Of a DNA stretch of 64,000 bases, positions 34,016 through 43,417 are shown one piece after another; the first letter of the stretch is position 1, and each line of letters starts with the position of its first letter. The stretch lies in NCBI GenBank assembly GCA_013290125.1, contig JABCYQ010000011.1:1-64000 (forward strand), given 5' to 3'. The position numbers and the translations under genes were made by a program. This stretch comes from Vulcanimicrobiota bacterium (lineage in GTDB: Bacteria; Vulcanimicrobiota; Vulcanimicrobiia; Eremiobacterales; Eremiobacteraceae). The notes below the pieces were generated by a model. The model ran no database searches and was not told the DNA's origin. It saw nothing but the letters and a program-made list of their open reading frames with translations.

Positions 34016-35605
34016 TTAGAGGTCTCGGCCGCGGCGCAGCACCTTTCCCGGCCTCAAACCGGTCACCCGGCCGTCACGGACGACCGCCACGCCGTTCACG
34101 AAGACTTGGCGGATGCCGTCCGGATAGCGGTGCGGGTCTTCATAGGTCGCCGTATCGGCGATCGTCGCCGGGTCGAAAACCACGATGTCGGCGAAGAAAC
34201 CTTCTACGATCAGGCCGCGCTCTCGCAATCCGAGCCTGCCGGCGGGGAGCCCGCACGCGCGGCGCACCGCCTCTTCAATCGATAGGACTTTCGCTTCGCG
34301 CACGTAGTGCTTGAAAATCCGCGGAAATGTGCCGAACGCGCGCGGATGCGGCTTGCCGCGGGCCGTCACGCCGTCAACCGCACGAACGCTTGCATCGCTT
34401 CCGATGCATGTCTGCGGATAGCCGAGCACGGTCCGCAGATCATCTTCGCACATCGTGAAGTAGATCGCAGCGACATCTAGCGCTTCGTCGCGCAACAAGC
34501 CGACCGCGGTTTCCGCCGGCGGCAGACCGGTCTCGGCAGCGATCGCAGAAATCGTCATCCCTTCGAAGCGTCGATTCGCATCCGACGCGACCGAAGCGAT
34601 GAGCACTTCGTGCCAGCGCTCGCGGTATTCGGCGTCGACACGCCGCGCGGTGAGCGAGAAGTAGAACGGATCGGAAAGCCGGTCCGCGATCTCCCGATGC
34701 GTGCCGACGTTTACGTCCGCCGGAAGAATGACATCGAGTCCCGTGGATGACGCCTTGTACGGATACTGATCCAACACGACATCCAGACCGAAGCCGCGCG
34801 CCTTCTCGATGTTCGCCAACGTGTCGTGCACCTTGCCCCAGTTGCGCTTCCCCGATGCCTTGTGATGCGAAAGCTGCACCGCGACATCGCTGCGCATGCC
34901 CACGTTCAGCGCCTCGTCGACGGCTTCGACGAGCCGATCGCCTTCGCTGCGGATGTGCGACGCGTACAGCGGTGACCCGGCATGCGCAGCTGCCGTCGCA
35001 AGCGCCGCAAGCTCGCCGATGTCGGCGAAACTGCCGGGTTGATAGATCAGTCCCGACGACACCCCGATCGCTCCGCGTTCACACGCCTCGCGCACGAGAT
35101 CGCATTGCTGCGCCAACGATTCTTTTGTGAGCGGACCGGGCACCACGCCGTCCACCGCCGAGCGCGAACTTCCAAGTCCGACCAGGCACGCGAAATTCAT
35201 CGACGGCGGCGCGGCTTCGAGCGCATCCAAGAATCCGCCGAAATCGTCCCAGGGGGCATCGATATCGAAATGCGTTCGAAGCTCCGCGCGCCGTTCGAGA
35301 AGGGTCGCCGGCGAAAACGGGCCGGGCGACGTGCCGCAATTGCCGCCGATCTCGAGCGTCACGCCTTGCAAGATCTTGCTGTCGGCCGTCGGCAGCGCGA
35401 ACAGCGCCTCGTCGGAATGGCCGTGCATGTCGATGAAGCCCGGCGTCAGCGCCAATCCGCGACAATCGATCCGTTCTTCGGTCTCGCGGCCCGCGCAATC
35501 GCCGATACGCGCGATACGGTCGCCGACGAGCGCAATGTCCGTGGTGAAGCCAGGGCCACCCGTACCATCAAGGACGAGCGCTTGTTCGAAGACGACGTCG
35601 AGCAC
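34016..35605 (-). CDS. D-aminoacylase / N-acyl-D-amino-acid deacylase family amidohydrolase
   Basis: 529 residues from a GTG at 35605. The amidohydrolase metal motif PGFIDMHGHSD and the D-aminoacylase-specific LEIGGNCGTSPGPFSP (the cysteine is a metal ligand in this family) are clear. Further ligands lie in LYASHIRSEGDRL and VQLSHHKASGKRNWGKV, and the C-terminus has the dihydroorotase-like DIVVFDPATIAD. It hydrolyses N-acyl-D-amino acids or a related amide. D-amino acids of peptidoglycan are a likely source of substrate, but that is inference. It is cytoplasmic and monocistronic. Confidence 0.9.
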   Translation of the reverse strand: MLDVVFEQALVLDGTGGPGFTTDIALVGDRIARIGDCAGRETEERIDCRGLALTPGFIDMHGHSDEALFALPTADSKILQGVTLEIGGNCGTSPGPFSPATLLERRAELRTHFDIDAPWDDFGGFLDALEAAPPSMNFACLVGLGSSRSAVDGVVPGPLTKESLAQQCDLVREACERGAIGVSSGLIYQPGSFADIGELAALATAAAHAGSPLYASHIRSEGDRLVEAVDEALNVGMRSDVAVQLSHHKASGKRNWGKVHDTLANIEKARGFGLDVVLDQYPYKASSTGLDVILPADVNVGTHREIADRLSDPFYFSLTARRVDAEYRERWHEVLIASVASDANRRFEGMTISAIAAETGLPPAETAVGLLRDEALDVAAIYFTMCEDDLRTVLGYPQTCIGSDASVRAVDGVTARGKPHPRAFGTFPRIFKHYVREAKVLSIEEAVRRACGLPAGRLGLRERGLIVEGFFADIVVFDPATIADTATYEDPHRYPDGIRQVFVNGVAVVRDGRVTGLRPGKVLRRGRDL

Positions 35606-35797
35606 GATTCAGACTTTCACATCTCGCAAGCGTGCCGCCTTGCGGGGCAGTTCGCAATGTTGTTTAGCATGCGAACAACCGGGTAAAAGACCCCCGGCAG
35701 CGCTTGGGTGGTGCCCGGGTGCCGCTTTGCACGTTCGCCGCAGATCATGGGGTTAATCGTGAGCATGATCCAAAAAACACGAGAGATCAATGGGGAC

Positions 35798-36058
35798 ATG
35801 ACGGTCCGCGAGGCAGGGAAGAAAGGCGGCGACGCGGTCCGCGATAAGTACGGTCCAACGTTTTACGAAGAGATCGGCCGCAAGGGCGGCGAGAAGACAA
35901 AAGAACGGCACGGCCCGGAATTTTACGAGAACATCGGTCAAAAGGGCGGTAACGCGGTCAAGGACAAGTACGGCCAAGGTTTTTATGAAGAGATCGGCCA
36001 CAAGGGCGGTCAGAAAGTCAAACGCCTTATTGAAGAGGCGAAGCGCGCCGAACGCTAG
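35798..36058 (+). CDS. GsiB-like KGG-repeat stress protein
   Basis: 86 residues from the ATG at 35798, where homology to GsiB begins (MTVREAGKKGG); earlier starts at 35765 or 35759 are possible. Three exact-length 20-residue repeats of the type GxKGGxxxxxxxGxxFYEEI and a fourth partial GHKGGQKVKRL are visible. GsiB/Con-10 proteins are hydrophilic, LEA-like and made under general stress, desiccation or glucose starvation. It is very rich in Gly, Lys and Glu and has no hydrophobic core. It precedes the isomerase gene by 16 bp. Confidence 0.85.
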   Translation: MTVREAGKKGGDAVRDKYGPTFYEEIGRKGGEKTKERHGPEFYENIGQKGGNAVKDKYGQGFYEEIGHKGGQKVKRLIEEAKRAER

Positions 36059-36074
36059 GGGGTCCTGACCTTAC

Positions 36075-37163
36075 ATGACGCCGCACACCCTCACGGATCA
36101 TGCGCACCTTAAAGCGCATGATCCGCATGATATGATCGGCGCGATTTTGGGCTTGCCCGAACAGTTCGAGCAAGCAAAACGCGTCGCACTTGCAGCGGAC
36201 CTCGGCGCACTCAAAGGCAAGCGCTTCAGTTCGGTCGTCGTCGCCGGACTCGGCGGCTCTGCGATCGGCGGCGATCTTCTGCGCGCGGTATTCGAACCGA
36301 TCCTCAAATGTCCGGTGGTCGTCGTCCGCGACTACGGACTTCCGGGATTTGTCGGTTCCGAGACGCTCGTCGTCGCGTCCAGCAACTCCGGCAATACCGA
36401 AGAGACGTTGAGCGCGTATGCGCAAGCGCGCAAGGCCGGCGCCTCGATCCTTGCGGCGACGACCGGCGGCAAACTCGATGCGCTCGCCGAGGCCGATAGC
36501 GTGCCGTCCATCACGTTGCCTGTAACGGGGCTGCAGCCGCGAGCGGCAGTCGGCTACTCGTTCGTGCCGCTGGTGGTGGCCTTTGCGCGCATCGGTCTGC
36601 TTCCGGATGCCGTGCTGAGCGATATCGACGAAGCCGTTACGGTGCTGGGAACGGTTCGCACTGAATGCGGTCCCGACGTTCCGGTCGAGAGCAACCTCGC
36701 GAAGGGTCTAGCCAACGGGTGGCTCGGCAAGATCCCGTTCATCTACGGCTCGCAGGCCGAGCGCGGGGTCGTCGCCTACCGCTGGAAGACGCAGATCTCG
36801 GAGAACGCCAAAGCGCTCGCCGTTGCAAACGTCTTCCCTGAACTCAATCACAATGAGACCGTGGGCTGGAGCGGCACGCACGGCCAGGCCGAGATCGAGA
36901 AACAACTGACGGTTACCCTGCTGCGCGACTCAACCGAGCCGTCGCACATCGTTCGACGCGTCGAACTCACCAAGGAATTGCTAGCCGAACGGCACGTGCA
37001 CATCGATGAGGTGTGGGCGAAAGGGAAGAGCGCGCTCGCGCGCATGTTCTCGCTCGTCTACGTCGGCGATTTCGCGTCGTGCTATCTCGCGCTTGCATAC
37101 GGCGAGGACCCCACACCCGTCGCCGCGATCGACTGGCTAAAAAAACAACTCGCGAAGGTCTGA
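36075..37163 (+). CDS. bifunctional phosphoglucose/phosphomannose isomerase (archaeal-type)
   Basis: 362 residues with paired SIS domains. GLGGSAIGGDLLRAV, SNSGNTEETLSAY, ENAKALAVANVFPELNHNE (with the catalytic Glu/His) and the final WLKKQLAKV are typical of the PGI/PMI family of archaea and some bacteria. It interconverts glucose-6-P with fructose-6-P and mannose-6-P with fructose-6-P. The ATG start is at 36075. It follows a stress protein gene at 16 bp, so they may be co-transcribed. Confidence 0.9.
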   Translation: MTPHTLTDHAHLKAHDPHDMIGAILGLPEQFEQAKRVALAADLGALKGKRFSSVVVAGLGGSAIGGDLLRAVFEPILKCPVVVVRDYGLPGFVGSETLVVASSNSGNTEETLSAYAQARKAGASILAATTGGKLDALAEADSVPSITLPVTGLQPRAAVGYSFVPLVVAFARIGLLPDAVLSDIDEAVTVLGTVRTECGPDVPVESNLAKGLANGWLGKIPFIYGSQAERGVVAYRWKTQISENAKALAVANVFPELNHNETVGWSGTHGQAEIEKQLTVTLLRDSTEPSHIVRRVELTKELLAERHVHIDEVWAKGKSALARMFSLVYVGDFASCYLALAYGEDPTPVAAIDWLKKQLAKV

Positions 37164-37245
37164 CCGATTTGTACTAGGGCAAGCATCGTTCCGGAAGATT
37201 TCTCAGCAACTCTTGATACCGAAGCGATTCGCCCAGGCGTAGGTC

Positions 37246-37836
37246 CTATGGTTGCGGGATGTCCGCCCGATCTCTCTCGAAAGCTTCGGCCGTTGCGATC
37301 GACTTTTCATCGCACTTCATCCGGCGCACCCCGGGGGGATAGTAGCCGTCCGAGTTCGCGAGTAGCGACCGTTCGGAGAGGACCGCCAAGTATTCGAAAC
37401 TCGTCCACGTGCCGGGCGAGCTAACCTTGCGCCGGATCAGGACCACGGGTTCGAGCTGCTTCCACGCTTTGAACACCACCCCATCAAATAGATCGCAGAC
37501 GACAGAGCGATCGATGATGCGTAGTTTTACAAAGACACCCATCCTCTCAAAGAAGTTTCCCACGACCCTAACGGGCTCTATTTCGGGCGACCAAACTTTG
37601 GCCCCTAACTTGCTCCTGCCAGCCGGGTCCGCAAGGAGCTTCGGCACTTCTTCGGTCACAAAATGATAGGCCCGCAGGAACTCATCGGATGCCATTGTCT
37701 CGCTCATCGCGGTAATGGCTGCGATCTGGTTGCTCGACCGCATGTGGCGCAATTGCAAGAGCGCCGCGACCGCCGTTGCCGCGATCACGACAAAAGTGCC
37801 GATGGACGCGATGGTGCTCCAGATTTCAAGCGACAT
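37246..37836 (-). CDS. DUF4760-like membrane-anchored protein
   Basis: 196 residues with one N-terminal membrane helix (IASIGTFVVIAATAVAALLQL) and a soluble part with FFERMGVFVKLRIIDRSVVCDLF, a layout shared with DUF4760 proteins of unknown function. It ends with an Ala/Glu/Asp-rich tail. It follows LptC on the same strand by 26 bp, so it may be part of that transcript, though the base composition here looks less GC-rich. Confidence 0.6.
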   Translation of the reverse strand: MSLEIWSTIASIGTFVVIAATAVAALLQLRHMRSSNQIAAITAMSETMASDEFLRAYHFVTEEVPKLLADPAGRSKLGAKVWSPEIEPVRVVGNFFERMGVFVKLRIIDRSVVCDLFDGVVFKAWKQLEPVVLIRRKVSSPGTWTSFEYLAVLSERSLLANSDGYYPPGVRRMKCDEKSIATAEAFERDRADIPQP

Positions 37837-37862
37837 GGCGCTACCTCTTTGCCAATTTCGGT

Positions 37863-38432
37863 TTAGGGGTGGACTTTGACCGTCGATAATCCCGTGCGGA
37901 TCGAGCCGTCGTGAAAATCTACGCTCACGTCGTTGCCCACGAAGTGCGATTTCTTATACAGTATGTCGACGCTGCCCGGACACGTCAATGTCTGCAGCGG
38001 CTGGCTCCAGTTCACATTGTCCGCGCGGATGTCGCGCGGCTGCGCTCCTGAGAGCGCCCAGACGTGCACATCGCCGGTGGCCGAGTAGTTCTGCGAGCGC
38101 GTGTCGAGCGTGACCGAGTTCGCGCTCAACCGATACGCGGGCTTACCCTTCTCGTAGTACGTGGCATTGTGCACGCCGATGTACGTCGTCTGACCACCGT
38201 CCGTGGACGTCTGCGCCGAATCCGCTCCGAACTTCCAGCCGAGTTTCGTGCCTCGCTGTCCCTGCACTTGCAGCAATTGCATCGCGACTTGATTGATGCC
38301 GGATTCCGGCGGTAGCGGCGGCGCGAGAATCGCGCTCACGAAAAGGTAGACGTAGGTCACGGCCGCCAGCGCTATCGCGGTGTACAACCACGTTCGCCAG
38401 GTCGGGCGAAAGCCGCCCGCGCGCGCGCTCAT
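37863..38432 (-). CDS. lptC: LptC-like lipopolysaccharide-transport protein
   Basis: 189 residues from the ATG at 38432, overlapping the lnt stop by 4 bases. It has a single N-terminal membrane anchor (LYTAIALAAVTYVYLFVSAIL) and then a beta-jellyroll OstA/LptC-type fold: TTYIGVHNATYYEKGKPAYRLSANSVTLDTRSQNYSATGDVHVWA and DNVNWSQPLQTLTCPGSVDI. LptC passes lipopolysaccharide from the LptB2FG pump to LptA. The C-terminal DGSIRTGLS motif is typical. Neighbouring lptD and a LptF/G-like gene lie 2-6 kb away. Confidence 0.8.
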   Translation of the reverse strand: MSARAGGFRPTWRTWLYTAIALAAVTYVYLFVSAILAPPLPPESGINQVAMQLLQVQGQRGTKLGWKFGADSAQTSTDGGQTTYIGVHNATYYEKGKPAYRLSANSVTLDTRSQNYSATGDVHVWALSGAQPRDIRADNVNWSQPLQTLTCPGSVDILYKKSHFVGNDVSVDFHDGSIRTGLSTVKVHP

Positions 38433-39970
38433 GCCGGGCCGCGCGCCGAGCGCCATCCCATCGCCTGCACGCGTGCAGGCACGAGGCCGACGAGCAACGC
38501 GACGGCAGCGAGCAGTACGAGCCAGAGCGCTCCGAAGCGATCGTACGGCGTCTCAACGGGCGCGCCGATCGGCGCTACGATGGAGCCGGCGACGTCGAGC
38601 GGCAACTGCGCTACCACGCGACCATCAGGATCGATGATCCCCGAGATCCCTGTCGCGGCCGAGCGCACGACCCAACGGCCGGTCTGCACCGCGTCGATCA
38701 CGGACATGTCGAAGTGCTGATACGGACCGGCAGTGTCGCCCCACCATGCGTCGTCGGTGACGACGACAAGCGTGGAAGCGCCGGCGTTGGCCGTCGCGCG
38801 CGTGTACGCCGCGAAGCCGGACTCGTAGCAGACGAGCAACCCGGCTGACATGCCGCCGGCCGTCAGCAAGTGCGGCCCGGGACCGGGAAAGAAATCCGAA
38901 GCTTGATTCATGAGCGGCAAATGCCGCAGCACGCGATCGAACGGCAAGTATTCGGCGAACGGCACCAAGATGTGCTTGTCGTACACGCCGCCCAGCCGGC
39001 CGGCCGGTGTCAGATCCAAAACCGCGTTGTGATAGCCGCGCGGCGTCAGCTTATCCAGCGTGCCTGCGAGAATGGAGACGTCCGCGGACGCCGCGTCTTG
39101 CTGCAGATCGTGCAGCAACCACGGCTCTTGCAATGGATACGCGGTGACGACCGTCTCCGGCCAAACGACGACGCGCGCGCCCCCGGCGGCGGCTTTGCGC
39201 GTGAGCGACGTGTACAGTTCGAGCGTGTGCGCAAAGATCTCAGGACTCCACTTGACGCGCTGCGAGATGTTGCCTTGCGCCACGCCGACGCGCAGATGTG
39301 GCGCCGGCAGCACGACGTGCGAACGCTGGGCGTCGCCGAGTGCGACGAGCAAGACGAGGGCGCCGAGCACGGCGGCGGACACGCGCTTTGCAGTATCCGT
39401 GCCCCAGACAAGACCGGCGACGGCGGAATTGACGAGCGCGAAAATAGCGGTCAGACCATAGACGCCCGCGTACGCGGCGATCGGCAGCAGCCACGACACG
39501 TGCGCGCCAACAAACCCGAGCGAGCCGAACGGCACGCCCATCGACCCGCGCGTGCGCACGAAGTCGACGAGCAGCCAGGCGGCGGGTGCGGCGAACACCG
39601 CCGCCACGCCATAACCGCGGCGACAGATGAGAGAGACCAACACCGCGACAGCGGCAAATGAGAAACCTTGCCATGCGGCCATGAGCACGAGCGCGAGAAG
39701 CTTCCAAGCGCCGATGAAGTCGCCGAGCGAATTCGGAACCCAGTCCATCGTGATGCCGAAGTAGATCGCGCCGGACAACCAGCCCCACCAGAACGCGGAC
39801 AGCAAGGGCGCTCTGGACCACAGCCAGAACATCGGCGCGGCCGCGACGAACGCAAACAGCCACCAATTCGTTTTAGGAAAAGCTAGCGCAAGCGCGATCG
39901 GGGCGAGCAGCGCTATCACGATCTTCAGCGCCGGCTGCAAGGATTCGGGATTGACTCTACCCACGGGCAT
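38429..39970 (-). CDS. lnt: apolipoprotein N-acyltransferase
   Basis: 513 residues from the ATG at 39970 (the frame is open to 40090; downstream alternatives are a GTG at 39964 and a TTG at 39940). Several N-terminal membrane helices precede a nitrilase domain with the Glu-Lys-Cys triad: Glu in VVWPETVVT, Lys in YDKHILVPFAEY and Cys in LLVCYESGF. Lnt adds the third acyl chain to lipoproteins, which is consistent with a diderm envelope. The gene overlaps lptC by 4 bases. Its 5' end overlaps the divergent lipoprotein gene by about 20 bp if both starts are right. Confidence 0.92.
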   Translation of the reverse strand: MPVGRVNPESLQPALKIVIALLAPIALALAFPKTNWWLFAFVAAAPMFWLWSRAPLLSAFWWGWLSGAIYFGITMDWVPNSLGDFIGAWKLLALVLMAAWQGFSFAAVAVLVSLICRRGYGVAAVFAAPAAWLLVDFVRTRGSMGVPFGSLGFVGAHVSWLLPIAAYAGVYGLTAIFALVNSAVAGLVWGTDTAKRVSAAVLGALVLLVALGDAQRSHVVLPAPHLRVGVAQGNISQRVKWSPEIFAHTLELYTSLTRKAAAGGARVVVWPETVVTAYPLQEPWLLHDLQQDAASADVSILAGTLDKLTPRGYHNAVLDLTPAGRLGGVYDKHILVPFAEYLPFDRVLRHLPLMNQASDFFPGPGPHLLTAGGMSAGLLVCYESGFAAYTRATANAGASTLVVVTDDAWWGDTAGPYQHFDMSVIDAVQTGRWVVRSAATGISGIIDPDGRVVAQLPLDVAGSIVAPIGAPVETPYDRFGALWLVLLAAVALLVGLVPARVQAMGWRSARGPA

Positions 39971-40838
39971 AACTCGTAACTTGCGCTTCGCAGCGGCCGC
40001 GCTGGCTATCGCTGTCACGGCCATCGCTGCGTGCGGCCGGGGTCCGGTCTTCCCGCCCACCATTTCCGGTCCACCCGTCGGATCCATCACGTTTAAGTTC
40101 TACGTCGACCTGACCAACGGCAGCATCACTCCAGGCAGCGGCGCGTACATCATCGGCCTGAACATCAACCAAGGCCTGAACAACGTGTACGGATCGCCCG
40201 AACAGCCCGGCTATCCAACGTTCGCCGAGGCGCAAGGACTGACGTACGCCCACTGGGATCAAGAATTGTTCTACGGCACGTGCCCCTCCGGACAGAACAT
40301 CAACGGCTTTTGCAATCCGACGTTGCCGGCGAACCAATTCCTGTACGCGTACAAAGCGTTCACCGGCGGCGGCTCCAACACGGTGAAGTGGTTGACCATC
40401 ACCCAAGTGCCGCCGAACTCGTATCTTTTCTTTCCGAACAACAGCTTCTCGAACGGCTCCGGTAACGCGATGCAGATCACGATTCCGATCACCGCGCTGA
40501 ACTTGCGGCCATCGCCCACGCCGATACCCGGCTCGTCCGCGTCGCCCACGCCGGCGCCCACCCCGGACAATGTGTACGTTCAGTTCTTCACCGTCGACAC
40601 CAACGGCGTTCCCCAAGACCAGATGTCGTGCGGGCTGAACTCGCAAGACACGATTCCGAACATCAGCCTTTCCGTCCGCAGAGTGTATACGTTCCTTGCC
40701 TGCGCGAACAAGCCCGGCGGCGGTCCCACCGATCCGAATCTGGGGATCTATGGCGGCGAGATCGACGTGAACCCCTTGCCTGGCCCATCTCCGTCGCCAT
40801 CCCAATCCCCGGTTCCATCGCCATCGCCGTCCGCCTGA
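39951..40838 (+). CDS. putative outer-membrane lipoprotein with Pro/Ser-rich linkers
   Basis: 295 residues from a TTG at 39951 with AAGGA 7 nt upstream; a TTG at 39981 would also give a lipoprotein signal and avoid overlap with lnt. The lipobox IAAC places the lipidated Cys at residue 28. The mature region has SITFKFYVDL, many aromatic and Gly/Asn residues and two Pro/Ser/Thr-rich stretches (PSPTPIPGSS... and a PSPSPSQSP tail). No catalytic motif is seen. It is convergent with lptD. Confidence 0.7.
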   Translation: MTLPTGITRNLRFAAAALAIAVTAIAACGRGPVFPPTISGPPVGSITFKFYVDLTNGSITPGSGAYIIGLNINQGLNNVYGSPEQPGYPTFAEAQGLTYAHWDQELFYGTCPSGQNINGFCNPTLPANQFLYAYKAFTGGGSNTVKWLTITQVPPNSYLFFPNNSFSNGSGNAMQITIPITALNLRPSPTPIPGSSASPTPAPTPDNVYVQFFTVDTNGVPQDQMSCGLNSQDTIPNISLSVRRVYTFLACANKPGGGPTDPNLGIYGGEIDVNPLPGPSPSPSQSPVPSPSPSA

Positions 40839-40858
40839 GCGAATCCGCCGCATCGGTC

Positions 40859-43387
40859 TCACTGTCCGAAGCTCTGGTTGACGATCGGCCCTGAGTTGTT
40901 GATGCCGAAGTTCACCGCCTGGTTCGGGAACGCGAGCAGGTTCAGCGAGAAGTCCACTTCTTTCAACGCCTGCCGATACGCGACGCGGATCTGATAGCAA
41001 TTCTCGACCGTATGCGTCAGGAAGTACGACTGGTTTTGCAGACCGTGCAGTTTGAAGTCGTAGTCGCCTTGGAATTCTAAGTAGTCGTTCTTGCCGATGG
41101 GCGTTGCGAGTGAGATGTTGGTGGGCCCGTAGCCCGGACGCTGAACACCAGCCACGCCGTTCGGATCGTAGGTCGTTCCAAGGCTCACGCTCGTGACCGG
41201 AGTGGGTTGCCACAAGAACTGATACGAGACCGGGCTGAGCAGCTTTTGATGGAAGTCGTAGTCCGTGGACGCGCTGAAGCGATACGTGCTTCCGCTGTAG
41301 ACGTTGAGCACCTCGCCGAGTTGGTCTTGGCCGGTCGCGGAATCGAACGACGGCATCGGCGTAAAGCCGCGCACGCTCATCTCGTCGTACGAGAGTGTGT
41401 TGTCCGCGTGCGTGCCGAAAAGCGTGCGCAATTCCAGCGATTCGCCGATCGTGCCGAGCAAGTCGCCGGTGCCGTACATATCCTGGCGGATCGTGCCGGT
41501 CGCAGTGACGTCGGAATTCTGGCCGATCGGGAAAAAGGCGCTGCCGATCTGCGACGTGATGTCCAGCCTCGACGTCTTGATCCCCGTGGGCCGGTAGTCG
41601 AACTGATCGTTGTAGATGCCGTCGGTCACGGTGACGGTCAACGGCAGCCGCAGCGAAGAGATCTGGAACGGCCGCGAGCGGAGCGTCAGCTCCGGCACTT
41701 TCTGAAATCCTTGCGTGTCCGCGACCGTGCCGGGGACTGGCGTCGCGCCGGCGGTCGGGGCCGGCTGCGGATTGGTTATCTGTTCACCGTGCGACGTATC
41801 GATCACGAGATCGCCGTCGAACAGCGGTGCCGTGAAATGCGTGTCGGCCGTGAAGTTGACCTGGCGCGAGTACGAGCCCGGGTTCGTGTTGCCTTGGAAC
41901 TGCAGGCCGATCGCTTGGCTGAACGTGGGCGTGAAGTTGATGATGTGGTTCACGCTCGCGCCAAGGCTGCTCGAAGATCCCGTGGTCGAGACGTTGCCGA
42001 CATACGACGTCGTGCTTCTCGCTCCGGCGTGCGTCAGGTTGATGCCGGCAGTCGTCGTGGACGGGATACTCGACGCCACCACGCTCTGTCCGCTGTAGCT
42101 CAACTGCAGCGCTCCGCTGACGTGATGCCCGAGAATCTGGTCGACGTTGAGGGTGACCTGCTCCGACGACTTCTGTCCGGTCAGATTGCGTTGCGTCGCA
42201 TTGTTCTGCAGCGTGTAGAAACTCGCGTAGCCGCTGCCTTTGCCGTCTTGTCGGGCGAAGTAGACGTCCATACCGAGACCGATGCCGACTTTCTGGAAAT
42301 AGTCGACGTGATACGTGCCGTAGTAGTACGGACTGCGATAAAAACTGATGTACGTCCGTGCGAACACGCCCTCGGTCGTGTTGTAGCCGAGGCGCGGCGC
42401 GATCACCGACTCCCGGTGCGCCGCGACCGCGGACAGCGGCAACACGACGATTCCAAGTGCTGCGACCAAAAAATTGCCGAGGTAGAGCGCAGAGCTATGC
42501 GCGACGACCCGATCACCGGGATGGATATCGATCTCTTTGCCCGAGATATGGTAGGCGACGTGATCGAGCGAGCACGTCGTGACCCAGCCGTGATGAAGCA
42601 CGGAGCTGCCGTTCGCGGCGACGTCGAGTTCCTTACCTTTGAAATAGACGTAGCCTTGGATCGGCTCGCCTTGGAACGTGACGGCCGCCGTCTCGCCGGC
42701 GACATCATAGAGCGCGATCGTGCTCTTGACGGTGTCGAACGCCAGCGACGACGCGGTTGCCGTGTCGCCGTCGGCGCCGACGAAGTGCACGTGGCCGGTC
42801 ATGCGCACGATCTTGTCGCTGGCGGTGTAGACGGCCTGATCGCCGCTGATGTCGACGCTATTCGTCGTGAGGTGCACGTGGCCATCGGCGGTCATGTCGC
42901 TCTTGACGCTGCCGACCACGCGATCCGCGGTGATCAAAACGACGTCGGGCGGCAAGGGAGTCGCGCCCGGCGACGCGTTTGGTGAGACTGCAAACGTCTG
43001 CGTCGGCTGCGGGCCCGACTGCGGCGCGTTGCCGGTGGTCGGATATTCATCGCTGTTCGGAGCCGTTGTAGCAAAGACAGGTGGGGGTGGAGACGGCGTG
43101 GCCATCGGCGATGCCGACGGCGACGGCAGTGGCGACGGCGATGTTGTCACCGCCGGCGTCGGCGAGCTGGCCGGCGTCGGGGAATTGTCTGAAGGGGCCG
43201 ATGCTAGTCGGCCTGACATCGGGCCGACCTTTAAGGTCGGCGGCCGGACCGTTGAGGTCCGCCCTACATTTACATGACCGATGGCGATAGACGGAATTGG
43301 CGGGAACGCCAGCGCAAAGCAGAGCGCCAACGCAAAAGTCTTGCTGGCACCGTGCGCGATCCGGCGCAGCGTGCGGCGACGAGTCAA
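40859..43387 (-). CDS. lptD: LptD/OstA-like outer-membrane assembly protein
   Basis: 842 residues from a TTG at 43387. A signal peptide (ALALCFALAFPPIPSIAIG) is followed by a long Pro/Ser-rich low-complexity linker (~55-145) and then an OstA/LptA-like beta domain (ITADRVVGSVKSDMTADGHVHL... through EIDIHPGD). The C-terminal ~500 residues have the alternating aromatic pattern of a beta-barrel with LptD-like motifs such as RLGYNTTEGVFARTYISFY. LptD inserts lipopolysaccharide into the outer membrane. A GGGCCGAC repeat has entered its linker. The C-terminus ends in SFGQ. It overlaps no neighbour; LptF/G ends 31 bp upstream. Confidence 0.85.
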   Translation of the reverse strand: MTRRRTLRRIAHGASKTFALALCFALAFPPIPSIAIGHVNVGRTSTVRPPTLKVGPMSGRLASAPSDNSPTPASSPTPAVTTSPSPLPSPSASPMATPSPPPPVFATTAPNSDEYPTTGNAPQSGPQPTQTFAVSPNASPGATPLPPDVVLITADRVVGSVKSDMTADGHVHLTTNSVDISGDQAVYTASDKIVRMTGHVHFVGADGDTATASSLAFDTVKSTIALYDVAGETAAVTFQGEPIQGYVYFKGKELDVAANGSSVLHHGWVTTCSLDHVAYHISGKEIDIHPGDRVVAHSSALYLGNFLVAALGIVVLPLSAVAAHRESVIAPRLGYNTTEGVFARTYISFYRSPYYYGTYHVDYFQKVGIGLGMDVYFARQDGKGSGYASFYTLQNNATQRNLTGQKSSEQVTLNVDQILGHHVSGALQLSYSGQSVVASSIPSTTTAGINLTHAGARSTTSYVGNVSTTGSSSSLGASVNHIINFTPTFSQAIGLQFQGNTNPGSYSRQVNFTADTHFTAPLFDGDLVIDTSHGEQITNPQPAPTAGATPVPGTVADTQGFQKVPELTLRSRPFQISSLRLPLTVTVTDGIYNDQFDYRPTGIKTSRLDITSQIGSAFFPIGQNSDVTATGTIRQDMYGTGDLLGTIGESLELRTLFGTHADNTLSYDEMSVRGFTPMPSFDSATGQDQLGEVLNVYSGSTYRFSASTDYDFHQKLLSPVSYQFLWQPTPVTSVSLGTTYDPNGVAGVQRPGYGPTNISLATPIGKNDYLEFQGDYDFKLHGLQNQSYFLTHTVENCYQIRVAYRQALKEVDFSLNLLAFPNQAVNFGINNSGPIVNQSFGQ
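43189..43268. repeat. GGGCCGAC and GGACC repeats inside the lptD coding sequence
   Basis: The plus strand reads GAAGGGGCCGATGCTAGTCGGCC, then GGGCCGACCTTTAAGGTCGGC, then GGACCGTTGAGGTCCGCCCTACA: three elements of two families in a row. They are translated on the minus strand within the lptD linker (for example as GRLASAPS) without a stop. This is a clear repeat invasion of a coding region. Confidence 0.9.
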
Positions 43388-43417
43388 GAATTCGACCCTA
43401 TGCCTGGGCGGCGCGCA

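Noticed and set aside
41207-42985. 592-codon plus-strand frame opposite lptD
   Set aside because: Antisense shadow of lptD; Arg/Asp/Val-rich low-information sequence.
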